Origin: Actinostola sp. cb2023
Lineage: Eukaryota; Cnidaria; Anthozoa; Actiniaria; Actinostolidae
Direction: 5' to 3'
Assembly: GCA_033675265.1 (NCBI GenBank)
Contig: JAUJYZ010001501.1
Span: 1 to 64,000, forward strand
Length of the DNA stretch: 64,000 bases
Notes under the pieces: generated by a model
Told to the model about the DNA's origin: nothing
The model's database searches: none
What the model saw: the letters and a program-made list of their open reading frames with translations, nothing else
Part shown: piece after piece, positions 12,101-21,732 of the stretch
Layout of the letters: every line of letters begins with the position of its first letter
Position numbering within the stretch: the first letter of the stretch is position 1
Translations under genes and position numbers: made by a program

Positions 12101-12752
12101 AATAGAAAAAGCATTATATTACAACAGGATTATGTATATGGCTGTATTTCCATTTTTAGATTTATGAACAAAGACGACAAGAAGAAGCAGCAGCTGTAAG
12201 TACTGTTACCGTATTGATGTACAAATGTACAGTTGAACCCCAGTATCTCGAACTCATATCTCAAACCCCCCATTATCTCGAACACAAACCCATTTCCCTT
12301 GGGCCGTTTTTTCAGTCAATTGCTATCGGTTATCTCGAACCCCCGCTATCTCGAACAATTTATCGATTCCCATGGGAGTTTGAGATAACAGGGTTCTACT
12401 GTACTTACATTGTATGTCTTGAACACTACGTCTCGTAGCCAGGCAGAGGTCCGCCTCCTTCTCCCCTTCCTGTCCCCCACCGGGCCACCTCCCATTCCCT
12501 ACCCCTAGAGCCTGGCTATGCAGGCTATTCATCTTGTGGCATACACTGTACTTGTTTGTTCTCACCACATTTTGACATCTGTGCATCTATAGGAGTACAG
12601 ACTCACGGGAAAATGGAATCTATTTGTTAAATAACTAAATATTTGTCTCAAAAAAACATGAATTTCAGGTTAAAGTTAGAATTAAACATTTTTTCCATTC
12701 CTTCCAACAGCAAGGGGCACAAGAGATCATCCACACAGACGATGATGACTGA
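6107..12752 (+). CDS. LRRC23: Leucine-rich repeat-containing protein 23 (LRRC23), complete
   Basis: LRRC23 is an axonemal leucine-rich repeat protein of the flagellar radial spoke (RS3 head in mammals). Eleven exons join in frame: 6107-6193, 6329-6444, 6754-6805, 6979-7086, 7913-8006, 8723-8853, 10122-10258, 11066-11142, 11559-11674, 12160-12195, 12711-12752, giving 331 residues (human about 343). An acidic start (MSDFEDEEGVDE) leads to the family signature SLLCKTGNGLAHAYV, then SYIHLRYV-like FIHLRYV, LPYLQIASFANN, ELRGNKL, KLHLRDNQIDKLDGFS and LQYLNLRGN leucine-rich repeats, and the cap segment LERLDKDEY, ending in an acidic tail. All junctions are GT/AG. Expression in ciliated cells or sperm is expected from the family, not shown here. 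Confidence 0.96.
6464..6626. mobile_element. MITE with cagggcc(a/g)tac termini
   Basis: Ends are cagggccatacataaccc and gtgtacggccctg; the inside has a g-rich tract and ttggtatctttttcgcc. A full relative lies at 41447-41637 and a half copy at 5101-5213. It starts 20 bp after the donor of LRRC23 exon 2. Confidence 0.65.
7280..7735. mobile_element. Nested inverted-repeat elements in an LRRC23 intron
   Basis: An outer pair (ggataaatccttatcc ... aggataaggatgtatc; ccaaaggtggata ... ggattaatccacctg-like) encloses an inner block with the gcacgctctgattggcc motif and a gagaagtgcgagaagcac / gtgcttctcctagcacttctc hairpin. No coding capacity. Confidence 0.5.
8478..8628 (-). mobile_element. tRNA-derived SINE
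   Basis: Minus strand: A box TGGCTGAGTGGTGAGAGC, B box GGTTCAATTCTCC, then a tRNA-unrelated body ending in tactccggttttcctccctc, a body seen in widespread invertebrate SINEs. It lies in the LRRC23 intron just before the exon at 8723. Confidence 0.7.
10340..10605. mobile_element. gcaacattg-type foldback MITE (copy 1)
   Basis: Mirrored segments cttgtctcgcaacattgttgc, gttgaagagaaaatgttgct and gcaacattttctcttcaac bracket a short centre. Relatives: 14280-15760, 16790-16970 and 60318-61310. A 50-bp direct duplication (aagcaatcattcaacactaaag) precedes it. Confidence 0.6.
10630..10968. mobile_element. Long palindromic element, ends gggggggtactcaggggtatcagtga
   Basis: The left arm gggtactcaggggtatca and ggggaggtgcgaaggc is mirrored by ttcgcacctccccgtc and tgatacccctgagtacc. 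The inside is rich in tttttgggg runs. A related ggggggtactac sequence with accttttaggg repeats lies at 56672-56990. Located in an LRRC23 intron. Confidence 0.65.
12229..12403. mobile_element. Pogo/Tigger-like MITE
   Basis: TIRs are tacagttgaaccccagta and gggttctactgta, with internal ttatctcgaac repeats. This terminus style (cagt(t/a)gaaccc) and the flanking TA are typical of Tc1/mariner-pogo non-autonomous elements. Confidence 0.65.
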
Positions 12753-13125
12753 TCCATAGTTTAGAATGCCATCTCATTTTGACAGTATTTATTCACATCA
12801 TGAAAGGCTGAGTTATCTGGTGCTTTACGGTAGGAACTACAACCCATTCCTTTCCGTTACCTAGCTATGGACTCCTCCAAAGTTGTTATACTCAGTTTTG
12901 TGCTTTTGAGAGTGTACCTTTATTCACTAGTCCTCTGCTTGTAACAAAAGCACAGGGAGCACATAGCAAAGAACAAGGGAGATGTTTCCCAATGTTGGGA
13001 AGCTTTTATGTTGATTTAAAGGGGGCTCGGACACAAGGTCTTTAGTTGTTAATTAATAGAAAAAGTTTGATAATTACCGTCAGCACATACAGTGTACATG
13101 TACCATTGTAAATAGTTGAATGTAC

Positions 13126-13131
13126 AATAAA
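13126..13131 (+). terminator. Polyadenylation signal, likely LRRC23
   Basis: AATAAA lies 374 bp after the LRRC23 stop, the first canonical signal downstream. The 600 bp beyond it hold a pyrimidine-rich tract and no coding evidence apart from a tentative minus-strand 3' end near 13714. Confidence 0.4.
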
Positions 13132-13195
13132 AACCGATTATCTAATAGTTGTAAGTATTTAGCTGAAATGGCATAACAAACTTTTTAAACCAACA

Positions 13196-13410
13196 GCCCC
13201 CCTTCTCCCTGTACTCATCTCCCCTCCCCTTTCTCCCTCTTTCCTAACCCCTCCCCCTTCCTCTCCCCTCCCCCCTCTTTCTCACTGTACTCCTCTCCCC
13301 TCCCCCTTCCTCTCCCATCCCCCTCTTTCTCGCTGTACTCCTCTCCCCTCCCCCTTCTTCTCCCCTCCCCCTTCCTCTCCCCTCCCCCTTCTCCCTGTTC
13401 TCCTCTCTGT
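13196..13410. repeat. C/T-rich low-complexity tract
   Basis: About 215 bp made almost only of ctcccctccccctt variants on the plus strand (purine on the minus), between the tail-to-tail LRRC23 and MMP genes. Long mirror-repeat homopurine tracts can form triplex DNA; no other function is visible. Confidence 0.7.
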
Positions 13411-13713
13411 CTTTTCTATAAACTTATGTACGCTTCTTTAATCATCTGGCTTCTCTTTTGGCACCAGAAAGTGAATCTACTAACCATAGGCTACTATACC
13501 TCCCAATTATATCACTAGAAGACAACGCATGCTCTTCAAACCTTGTACCCTGATTATCAGACGGCACGGGTCAACCGCGGTCAGCAGTTGACCCTTATTG
13601 TCTGGTGATCAGGCTACAAACTTTGGAAATTCTATGGGATCAATTTCTCCAGTGTATGAACATGTCGAACATGTCTGGAAGCAGATGGCAGTCATTAAGT
13701 TGTCAGTCAATAT

Positions 13714-14025
13714 TTTATTTTGCATAAGTGTGGTACAGGTTACTTATGAACATACTGAGCAAAACGTCTTCTCATGAACCTGATAAAAGAATCATACAAT
13801 AAATTAATATAAGTTGATTAATATAATAATAATGATAATAATAATAATAATTGGGTTTGTGCAATGATTATTATGATGATGATGATTCCCTGGTTGGCTA
13901 TTTTTGGTAACTGGATGCAGCTGACGTGTGCTACTCACGTCGTGGAGGGACGTAAAGGAACCACTGAGAACCTCTGTCAGTGACCACCCTCAGTGTCTGC
14001 TCTCTGGCTATCTGGGCCTCCGTGT
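13714..14025 (-). other. Possible terminal exons and poly(A) signal of a minus-strand transcript
   Basis: On the minus strand a cag acceptor near 14020 starts a stretch ending in the donor cgac/gtgagt at about 13938, followed by an acceptor ttttatcag at about 13780 and AATAAA at 13714-13719. This could be the 3' end of the MMP or a separate transcript. No domain is recognisable and the reading frame is ambiguous. Confidence 0.25.
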
Positions 14026-14279
14026 CATGCTGAACAGGCCTTACGGAGTAATATTTATTTATTTATTTTATTCTATTTTTTTGACAAAGTTTTTACCTAG
14101 CCACTGGCGCGTCAAAATATATGTTTTCTTGTTTAAACTTATATAGCGCTAATACCTATATCCATTGGACAGTGCCTCACAACCATAAAGTAATAATCTC
14201 AATAAAAGAAAACGTTGAGCGATAAATAATGATAAACTATACAATCGAATATTTAGTCGTTTTGTAAACTGTCAACTGA

Positions 14280-15765
14280 CATGGTACAGTGCGGATACGG
14301 TGCAGGATTACGCGCAACATTGCCAACAACATGTACTATTGCTTCGTGTGTCCACCCCTGCAACATGTAGCACACAACATTGCCTACAACATGTACTATT
14401 GCTTCGTGTGTCCACTCCTGCAACATGTAGCACACAACATTGCCAGCAACATGTACTATTGCAGCGTGTGTCCACCCCTGCAACATCTAGCACACAACAT
14501 TGCCAGCAACATGTACTATTGCAGCGTGTCCCCCACTCCTGCAACATGTAGCACACAACATTGCCAGCAACATGTACTATTGCTTCGTGTGTCCACCCCT
14601 GCAACATGTAGCACACAACATTGCCAGCAACATGTACTATTGCAGCGTGTGTCCACTCCTGCAACATGTAGCACACAACATTGCCAACAACATGTACTAT
14701 TGCTTCGTGTGTCCACTCCTGCAACATGTAGCACACAACATTGCCAGCAACATGTACTATTGCAGCGTGTGTGTCCACCCCTGCAACATGTAGCACACAA
14801 CATTGCCAGCAACATGTACTATTGCTTCGTGTGTCCACCCCTGCAACATGTAGCACACAACATTGCCAGCAACATGTACTATTGCAGCGTGTGTCCACCC
14901 CTGCAACATGTAGCACACAACATTGCCTACAACATGTACTATTGCAGCGTGTGTCCACTCCTGCAACATGTAGCACACAACATTGCCAGCAACATGTACT
15001 ATTGCAGCGTGTGTCCACCGCTGCAACATGTAGCACACAACATTGCCAGCAACATGTACTATTGCTTCGTGTGTCCACCCCTGCAACATGTAGCACACAA
15101 CATTGCCAGCAACATGTACTATTGCTTCGTGTGTCCACTCCTGCAACATGTAGCACACAACATTGCCAGCAACATGTACTATTGCAGCGTGTGTCCACTC
15201 CTGCAACATGTAGCACACGACATTGCCAGCAACATGTACTATTGCTTCGTGTGTCCATCCCTGCAACATGTAGCACACAACATTGCCAGCAACATGTACT
15301 ATTGCTTCGCGTGTCCACCCCTGCAACATGTAGCACACAACATTGCCAGCAACATGTACTATTACAGCGTGTGTCCACCCCTGCAACATGTAGCACACAA
15401 CATTGCCAGCAACATGTATTATTGCTTTGTGTGTCCACCCCTGCAACATGTAGCACACAACATTGCCAGCAACATGTACTATTGCAGCGTGTGTCCATCC
15501 CTGCAACATGTTGCACACAACATTGCCAGCAACATGTACTATTACAGCGTGTGTCCACCCCTGCAACATGTAGCACACAACCTTTCGCGCAATGTTGTTG
15601 AAGTAGAATTCGATTCCTATTTCAGCAACAAATTGCGTCGTGAGCGCGTGCTAGTCAATCGCGAGCAATGTTGCAGAGGAGGACACACGCTGCAACAAAA
15701 TTACCAGCAACTAATAGTTGCACGCAATGTTGCACTGTGCATCCGCACCTTTATAAAAACTTATA
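14280..15765. repeat. 60-bp satellite (about 21 units) inside a foldback element
   Basis: From about 14316 to 15595 a 60-bp unit (tgtgtccacccctgcaacat, gtagcacacaacattgcc, agcaacatgtactattgc) repeats about 21 times with few differences. Two unit types alternate irregularly, differing at ttcg/agcg. Flanks carry inverted gtgcggat and gcgcaacattg ends (left 14289-14325; right 15700-15755), so the array seems to have grown inside a gcaacattg-type MITE. Since 60 is a multiple of three, long Cys/Thr-rich frames are open on both strands; they are not genes. It lies 3' of the MMP. Confidence 0.85.
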
Positions 15766-15841
15766 ATATAACTATGACATAATGCGCGCTCGATCTAAAT
15801 TAAGCTATGTGGTAACAGGAGGGACGATTTGAAGAACGTAC

Positions 15842-17664
15842 CGTATATTTTCCTGATTCCGTCGATATCATCCTGGTGCAGGTCAGCGGTCGACTGACAG
15901 CAAGAGGGATACATCATGGAGTAGTACTCGTCAGAGTGACTCAGACCCAGCGCATGTCCAATCTCATGCGTGGCGGTCTGTGGTAGTGCTACTTTAAAGG
16001 GACTGCTATTCTCGTAAGCCGACCACCACTCATTCTCATCAAAGTGAATGCGACCATCTCGAGGGGCGTACGCATGCGCAAGAACACCAGTCCATCCGTC
16101 AAAGTTGCTTGTACACTTCCTCTCTCCAGGGATTCCAGAGTGCTCGGTGTACCCGAAACTAAACGAGAAATACCGTAGTTATTACTATACAAGCATCAAG
16201 AGTTCCAGACGTCCGGTACGCACGCAATGCATTATGAGATTATTACAAGGGAAAAGTGAGCACTAATTCTAGACACAGGGAGCCCAAGCTATGTCTTTGC
16301 TCACTTGGTGCTTACTTTTCCTTTGTAATAATCTCATAATGCATTGCGCGCGTACCGGAAGTCTGGAACTCTTGATGGGTGTATATTAGTATTAACCAAT
16401 CACAACGCGCAAAATCATTACTCATCCAATCAGAATGCTTGGGACACGGCACTGTCACCGCACCGTACCGTAACTACTTCCCACCCATACGAAAACGACT
16501 CTATTGCAGAAATCAATTCAAAGCAGAAACATGGGAAGATATTGCCAAGAAAACTAGATATCAATCTGGCCCCGGTTGCACGAAAGGTGGTTAGCACAAT
16601 CTGCACCGGATAACAGTCCAATCCAAATTAAAGATACAATTTATTGGATAACTGCATCATTTTTATCCGTTTGTTGCGTGGATAGGACTTATCTGGTGAA
16701 CTTCGTGCAACCGGGTCCTGGAACATATATATAAATAAATAAATAAGTTGCTGCTACAAAACTAAAAAATCCCGGGACGTTTAAGGCCCAGACACACGAT
16801 GCAACTTTTCTTGCAACGTCGCGCGCAACAAGAGTAAATTGGGGTGTTACACGATGCAATTAACGTTGCGCGCAACGGTTAAGTTGCAGATCGAAGTAGA
16901 ACTCGAAGCTACTTCTGCAACTGTTGCGCGCAACGTTGCAAGAAAAGATGTATCGTGTGTCCGAGACTTTAGAGTCGTTGGAAAGAAAACACCGACAGAA
17001 TTTCACCGGAATTAAAGAACAACTTTCCTCGTAACACACCACTGACGTCACAATGGAGTATCACGAGGACGAGGCTAGCATGAGGACGAGGCAAGGGTGA
17101 CTTATTTACCAACCTTATCTTAAAGTCTGCAAGTTTCGGATCCATAGTTCTTGTAAACTGTAGCTTTGGTGCTACTTTGGACCATCGTTCAAATGCCTCT
17201 TTAAAGATTCGCACTTGATCCACCTCGTATAAATCCTTACCAAACGTAATGTAGTACGTCAGTTGGGTTCTCCACCATCTGGGTCCCCACACCACGTACC
17301 TGATTAGAAGGATTCGTTGAATATAATTGTAAGAAATAGTTGAGGATAGTCAAGGATAGTCAAGGACATGTAAGGATAGCTAATGATAGTAAAGGATAGC
17401 TAATTTGATAATAAAGGATAGCTAAGGATATATATCTAAGGATAGTCAAGGACATCTAAGGATAGTTAAGGATAGCAAAGGATAGTTGAGAATAGCCAAG
17501 GATAGTGAAGGATAGTCGATGATAGGAAATAAGAAGAGATATCGCAATGTAGAACGTCAACTTGTCAAGACCGTTTGTCGTCACTCTACTCATAGATGAG
17601 ACGCAATCGACAAGGATAACGTACGTACATCAGGGGCGGATCCAAGGGGGGGCATGGGGGGCCG

Positions 17665-17701
<37 letters not shown>

Positions 17702-19863
17702 TTGAGTTGGGCCCGATACATATTTGCCCACGTCTCCCCACCATTTGATGCCCAGAAAGGATGGAAATTGCATTTTCGAGCTTCTAGATTTATTTTCTGG
17801 GGGAGCATGCCCCCACACCCCCCTAGAAGAAGGGGCCTTACGGCCCCTAGTGGTGCACCCCCCTTTCAAAATCTCTAGATCCGCCCCTGTACGTGCCCGG
17901 TGAATCCATAATACAAAATGGCTGTTGTCTTCACGAGAAAAATATGAACCAAAATCGTACACAAACGTACTAACTCCTCATAATTGTAAGCTGCTAGGCT
18001 CCCGTAGGCGCCTTCATATATATGCAGCCCGAAAAAGTCCTCCATCGGTTTGTAAAGCCACATTGAGATAATGTAAAATGCGCAATATAAGAACGGACAT
18101 TGTTTTAGCTTTCAATGATTCAAGGCCCAGAAAGTTCATGGTTATCTTCAAAGGGTCACATTTTTAATTAACAAATTTAAATATTATTGTAGTTTATTTA
18201 TCATTTCTATTTATTGTAAATTATTATTTCATTATGTCAGTGTTTCCAATTGTAACTAGTATTTGTTTCTGTAATTATTGTAATCAGTAGTTATTGTATC
18301 TAGTGGGTCAAATTGGAAACCAGTATTGTTGTATGACCTTGTATTGCTGTATTTGTAAAACACTTAAAATAAAGATGATGACGATGATGAAACTATACCT
18401 ACGTACACGGGTACCAAAGTCCTCGATGTCAGCCACTCCACAGCGAGGCTTAGCCATCTCCAGCAGGGTCCGTTCGTCAAGTTTACCAGTCACTGGTAGG
18501 TGCATGAACGTTTGATACATTTTAAGGGCTGTAGTGACGTCATGGTTTCCTGACCGAGCTCGATTTGAGAGGTAGCCATATTTGTGCAAAAAATTCTAGG
18601 GTTCATAAATTAAAAAAACAGCATTCACCAAATCAACGGAAATTCCAATAATAATCGCAGCAGCTTTGTAATGACAATGACAACATTTTATTTAGTACCA
18701 TTTTGTATAAATAGAGGTTATTACACGGGTAGTTGTGTAATACGGCTGGATATTTTTACTCATCTGTTTGTATTTTGACTCGCCTACGGCTCGTCAAAAT
18801 ACGGCACGACTCGTAAAAATATCCAGCCGTATTACACAACTACCCGTGTAATAAATTGTTTATTATACGACAACAAAATTAACAAAAAAAACAAACGTCT
18901 ATTTCTCTTTCTTTTTATTTGCGACCGGACAAAACAAGAAACAAACTGAGTGCGCGCGCGCAAAATTGACGTGTCCGAATTCTAAGACGTGTAATACGCT
19001 GTCATATTTGTACTGGTATTTGTACTGTAACATTACAAGTTGTGTAATAAACTCATGTATTTACAAAAATATATATTTAAAAAATTGAATATAGGAAAAG
19101 GTAGACCAACGACGATCTTCCAGTAGAAGGATCCCAGAAGGAATTCACAGTCTGCTCTCCATATAAATAGATTAAATATAACGAAGAAGAAGAGACGCAG
19201 GAAACTGACTGTTCCCAATAATAAAAATGATAAAAATATCTATATATATAACTTACTTCATGGTACACGTTTATTGAAGTAACCATAAGGGCTATACAAG
19301 TCAGTTACCAATACTATTGTATTTAAAATTGATAAACCATGCAGAAAGCAATCAATTTAAGAGGAGATGTTTTACGAACGCGCGAACCAATAGGCTGGAA
19401 ACTACGTCTTGTACAAATTAAGTCATTTTCCTCTTTTTATTTCAAAAGAGAAATATGACTTTGTACAACGCTAAAACAGTTTTAGGCAGACGTTTTACTT
19501 TTTAATTTGTTTTTAATAGTTTGTGCTTGGTTAAAATATTAAAGTTTAGAGTGTTAATCCAAAGTGAAAATTGAACTCCAAGTTCTCCAAAAGGGCTGGT
19601 TTTTTGGCGCTTTTCATGGCGGATATTACGTGATGTTGAAATAAATCGTCTCTAGCTATATAACGAAGCAGCGCGTCTTTATTTAACGAGCTAGACTAAC
19701 TTAACTAACTGGGGTTGATCTCTTAATCTTTATAATATGGGGTCAAAGACAATAATATTGCGAGTCGGTTAGCACATACCACAGCTTTTTCGTCTTGTGT
19801 AAGTTTGCCACCCACAGCTCCTTGGAACACCAGAGCCAACGCTACCAACACTAGAAAGGACAT
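15842..19863 (-). CDS. Secreted, furin-activated matrix metalloproteinase
   Basis: Zinc endopeptidase of the M10A (matrixin) family, acting outside the cell on matrix or other secreted proteins. Exons on the minus strand: 19780-19863 (signal peptide MSFLVLVALALVFQGAVGG), 18399-18595 (peptidoglycan-binding-like prodomain and cysteine switch PRCGVAD), 17114-17299 (starts the catalytic domain, WWRTQLTYYI) and 15842-16158 (GERKCTSNFDGWTG, then zinc site HEIGHALGLSH and Met-turn YYSMMYP). Phases 0, 2, 2 match. The exon 2/3 junction builds RVRR, a furin site just before the catalytic domain. Usual switch is PRCGVPD, so P to A here. No hemopexin domain was found. The 3' end is open: reading on past 15842 stops at 15795, or splicing continues. 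Subfamily cannot be named. Confidence 0.93.
16190..16378. mobile_element. Palindromic MITE, catcaagagttccagac family (copy 1)
   Basis: Arms: atcaagagttccagacgtcc with ggaagtctggaactcttgat, and cgcaatgcattatgagatta with its mirror. A second copy at 58322-58517 has the loop sequence in the opposite direction. It lies in the MMP intron between exons 3 and 4. Confidence 0.75.
16790..16972. mobile_element. gcaacattg-type foldback MITE (copy 3)
   Basis: Arms: cagacacacgatgcaac ... ttgcaacgtcgcgcgcaac mirrored by gttgcgcgcaacgttgc ... atgtatcgtgtgtccg. Closest complete, unamplified relative of the arrayed copies at 14280 and 60318. Confidence 0.7.
17335..17535. repeat. Short degenerate tandem repeat (aaggatag)n
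   Basis: About 200 bp of aaggatagtc / aaggatagctaa units of 10-12 bp, directly 5' (minus sense) of MMP exon 3, in the intron. Confidence 0.7.
17631..17889. mobile_element. hAT-like MITE with caggggcggatcc termini
   Basis: Perfect 13-bp ends caggggcggatcc / ggatccgcccctg, the CAGGGG start typical of hAT superfamily elements, inside an MMP intron. It contains a run of about 33 C. An 8-bp target duplication is not clearly preserved (tacgtaca versus tacgtgcc). Confidence 0.7.
18716..18858. mobile_element. Palindromic MITE, ends attacacgggtagttgtgtaa
   Basis: Near-perfect arms attacacgggtagttgtgta and its mirror, plus gtattttgacg / cgtcaaaatac in the middle, within the MMP first intron. The flanking 18859-19779 holds only AT-rich sequence. 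Confidence 0.75.
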
Positions 19864-20899
19864 TGTACTGTGGCTTGATTCACGACAATATAACATCAAT
19901 ATGGTGTGCTTTCAATGTATAGTGCGCGGTGTATACCACACAGTTCACATTGACTCAGAATGTTTGATCAGCTTAGTGACATTCACCGACTGTTTGTTGA
20001 ATGTGATTCGTCTATGTATTCACGTGAGCAGCTGTAGCAAGCTCACTAGGCTTTGAAGGGGATTCACTAGAATCTGTATTGATACTGCAGATGGTATAAT
20101 AAAACTGTTTGATGACATTCTATTAAATTGCTCTTTGCCTAATACAGTTAATTGCTGTATTCTCGGCTAGACTCATGACAACAGTCTGTTCACAATCGTA
20201 CTCTGGGAGCGGGCCCAGCATAGTTCACTTCTCTCTCCATAAGCTCTGAAAACATTTATATTAATAGCTGAGTCTATAGTGATATGGACCAGCGGTTCAA
20301 CTAGTAGAGAACAGTTTAGTGTAGTGATTTCTCTTTTTAGTGATATTTTTTTCGCTTGTTCGTGTTTTAGTTGCATAAATATAAAATCACTTGCAGCTGC
20401 CTCTCCTCACTCATGAACAGTATAGGTTGTTCACTGTTTGAGGAAAATGAAATGTTTATGGTGACTAGCTATACTACAACACGTGGCTCTCAATGTTGAT
20501 ACATATGAACACTTCAATAATTCCAATCAATTCGAACTTGAAAACTAAAGTCAATGGAAATTCGAGTCATCACGATTTGACTGTACGAAAATAAAAGACA
20601 TTTGAAGCTTTTAGAAAAAAAATAAAAACACGGATGGATGTATATTTAGATTTCTCAAACACAATATACAGAACTATATATGAGGTTATATTTCTCATCC
20701 GCTAATCCCCCCCCCCCCCCCCCCCCCCATTTCACACACCGAGCGTTACCCCCTTCCCTCTTCCTTGCATAATACAAATACAATCCCTAACATCATTGTC
20801 GTGTTCCCGCTGCTACTCCTATATTTAATAATAATTTAATTATAATATGTTTCATTATTGATTATACAGTGTTTGTCTCTGACTTCTGTTTTTTTTATA

Positions 20900-21320
20900 T
20901 AGACGTTTCGGCCATTAATCAATGGCCTTCATCAGTATTAATCGGAAACGTTGCGATCTTTGAAATATACATTTAACGTTTGCGGCGCGCGCTTGATGTC
21001 CTTGCGAGCGCTTATTTCTTAGTTCCATGACGGTCTTGTAGACTTCGGAAATTTGCATGCAATCGTTCCCTGCGTTGGAATCTTGGCCCGTGAACCACGC
21101 TTCAAGGAAAAGCCTCCGGTGGTAGTTTTTTTCTCTGTCCATAATTGTAATGTTTTTAAAGTCAAAAAAATGTCCTGTTTCGTTGCTGTGCTGTGCTATT
21201 TTTGAGTTAGGGTGGTTGTGAGCAATGGCTCCTCTGTGTAATAAATAATGTATCGTAAACCTGACTGCAACTTCAAGATATATATAATTATAATAAGTTT
21301 CTTCCCTCCTTTCCACTCTT
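20900..21320 (-). mobile_element. Penelope-like element remnant (end of GIY-YIG domain ORF)
   Basis: Minus-strand frame 20915-21316 contains SKIAQHSNETGH, then REKNYHRRLFLEAWF and DSNAGND. This is the pattern seen at the end of the GIY-YIG endonuclease region of Penelope-like retroelements (SxIAEHxxxTGH ... R.FLEA..). The catalytic GIY and YIG motifs and reverse transcriptase are absent, so it is a 5'-truncated copy. The frame ends LMKAID and stop, at the hammerhead-like motif noted separately. 19864-20900 shows no gene, only a poly-C run at 20707-20730. Confidence 0.6.
20901..20937 (-). ncRNA. Hammerhead-ribozyme-like core at the Penelope remnant end
   Basis: The minus strand reads CTGATGA, a hairpin GGCCATT-gatt-AATGGCC, then GAAACGTC, the order of a hammerhead catalytic core. 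Penelope-like elements are known to carry minimal hammerheads. An extra A between CTGATGA and the stem departs from the consensus, so activity is doubtful. Confidence 0.35.
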
Positions 21321-21446
21321 CCTTAAAAAATCATCCTGATTACCAAATGTTTTTGTCTTCACCGTTTTAATTTATTGTAACAATTTCCAAACATTGAGAA
21401 ACTTTATGGCTGAATCAGATATTATTCAAGAGAGATTATTCAAAAG

Positions 21447-21598
21447 CACAGAGGCCTGGTTCATACTGGTGAAATAAGCACAAGCATAGGTGCGATACGC
21501 AAGCGGACCGGCCGGGTATTTTGTTAGAATCACATTAACAACGCTTACGTATCGCACTAATTGCTTGTGCTCATTTCATCAGTGCGAACCAGGCCTTC
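21447..21598. mobile_element. Palindromic MITE, ends aggcctggttc
   Basis: Arms gaggcctggttcatactg and cagtgcgaaccaggcct, plus tgaaataagcacaagca / tgcttgtgctcatttca and gtgcgatacg / cgtatcgcac. It lies between the Penelope remnant and the 68-bp array. Confidence 0.75.
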
Positions 21599-21732
21599 TA
21601 TGTAGAGTTTTTCAGAAGCAGATTTCAAAAAAGTATATCAATTATAACTGGCTTTGGTAGAGAGACAGACGTGTTGAGTTTAAACTGACAAAAAAATTGG
21701 AGGAAAAACGGCAGACAGTATTTATGGGAGCA

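Noticed and set aside
13196..13410. Promoter or origin in the C/T-rich tract
   Set aside because: Only low complexity is visible; no start site or motif supports a function.
14289..15782. Open frames of up to 497 codons on both strands (Cys/Thr-rich)
   Set aside because: They follow entirely from the 60-bp repeat, which is divisible by three and lacks stops in several frames; no start context, splice sites or domain.
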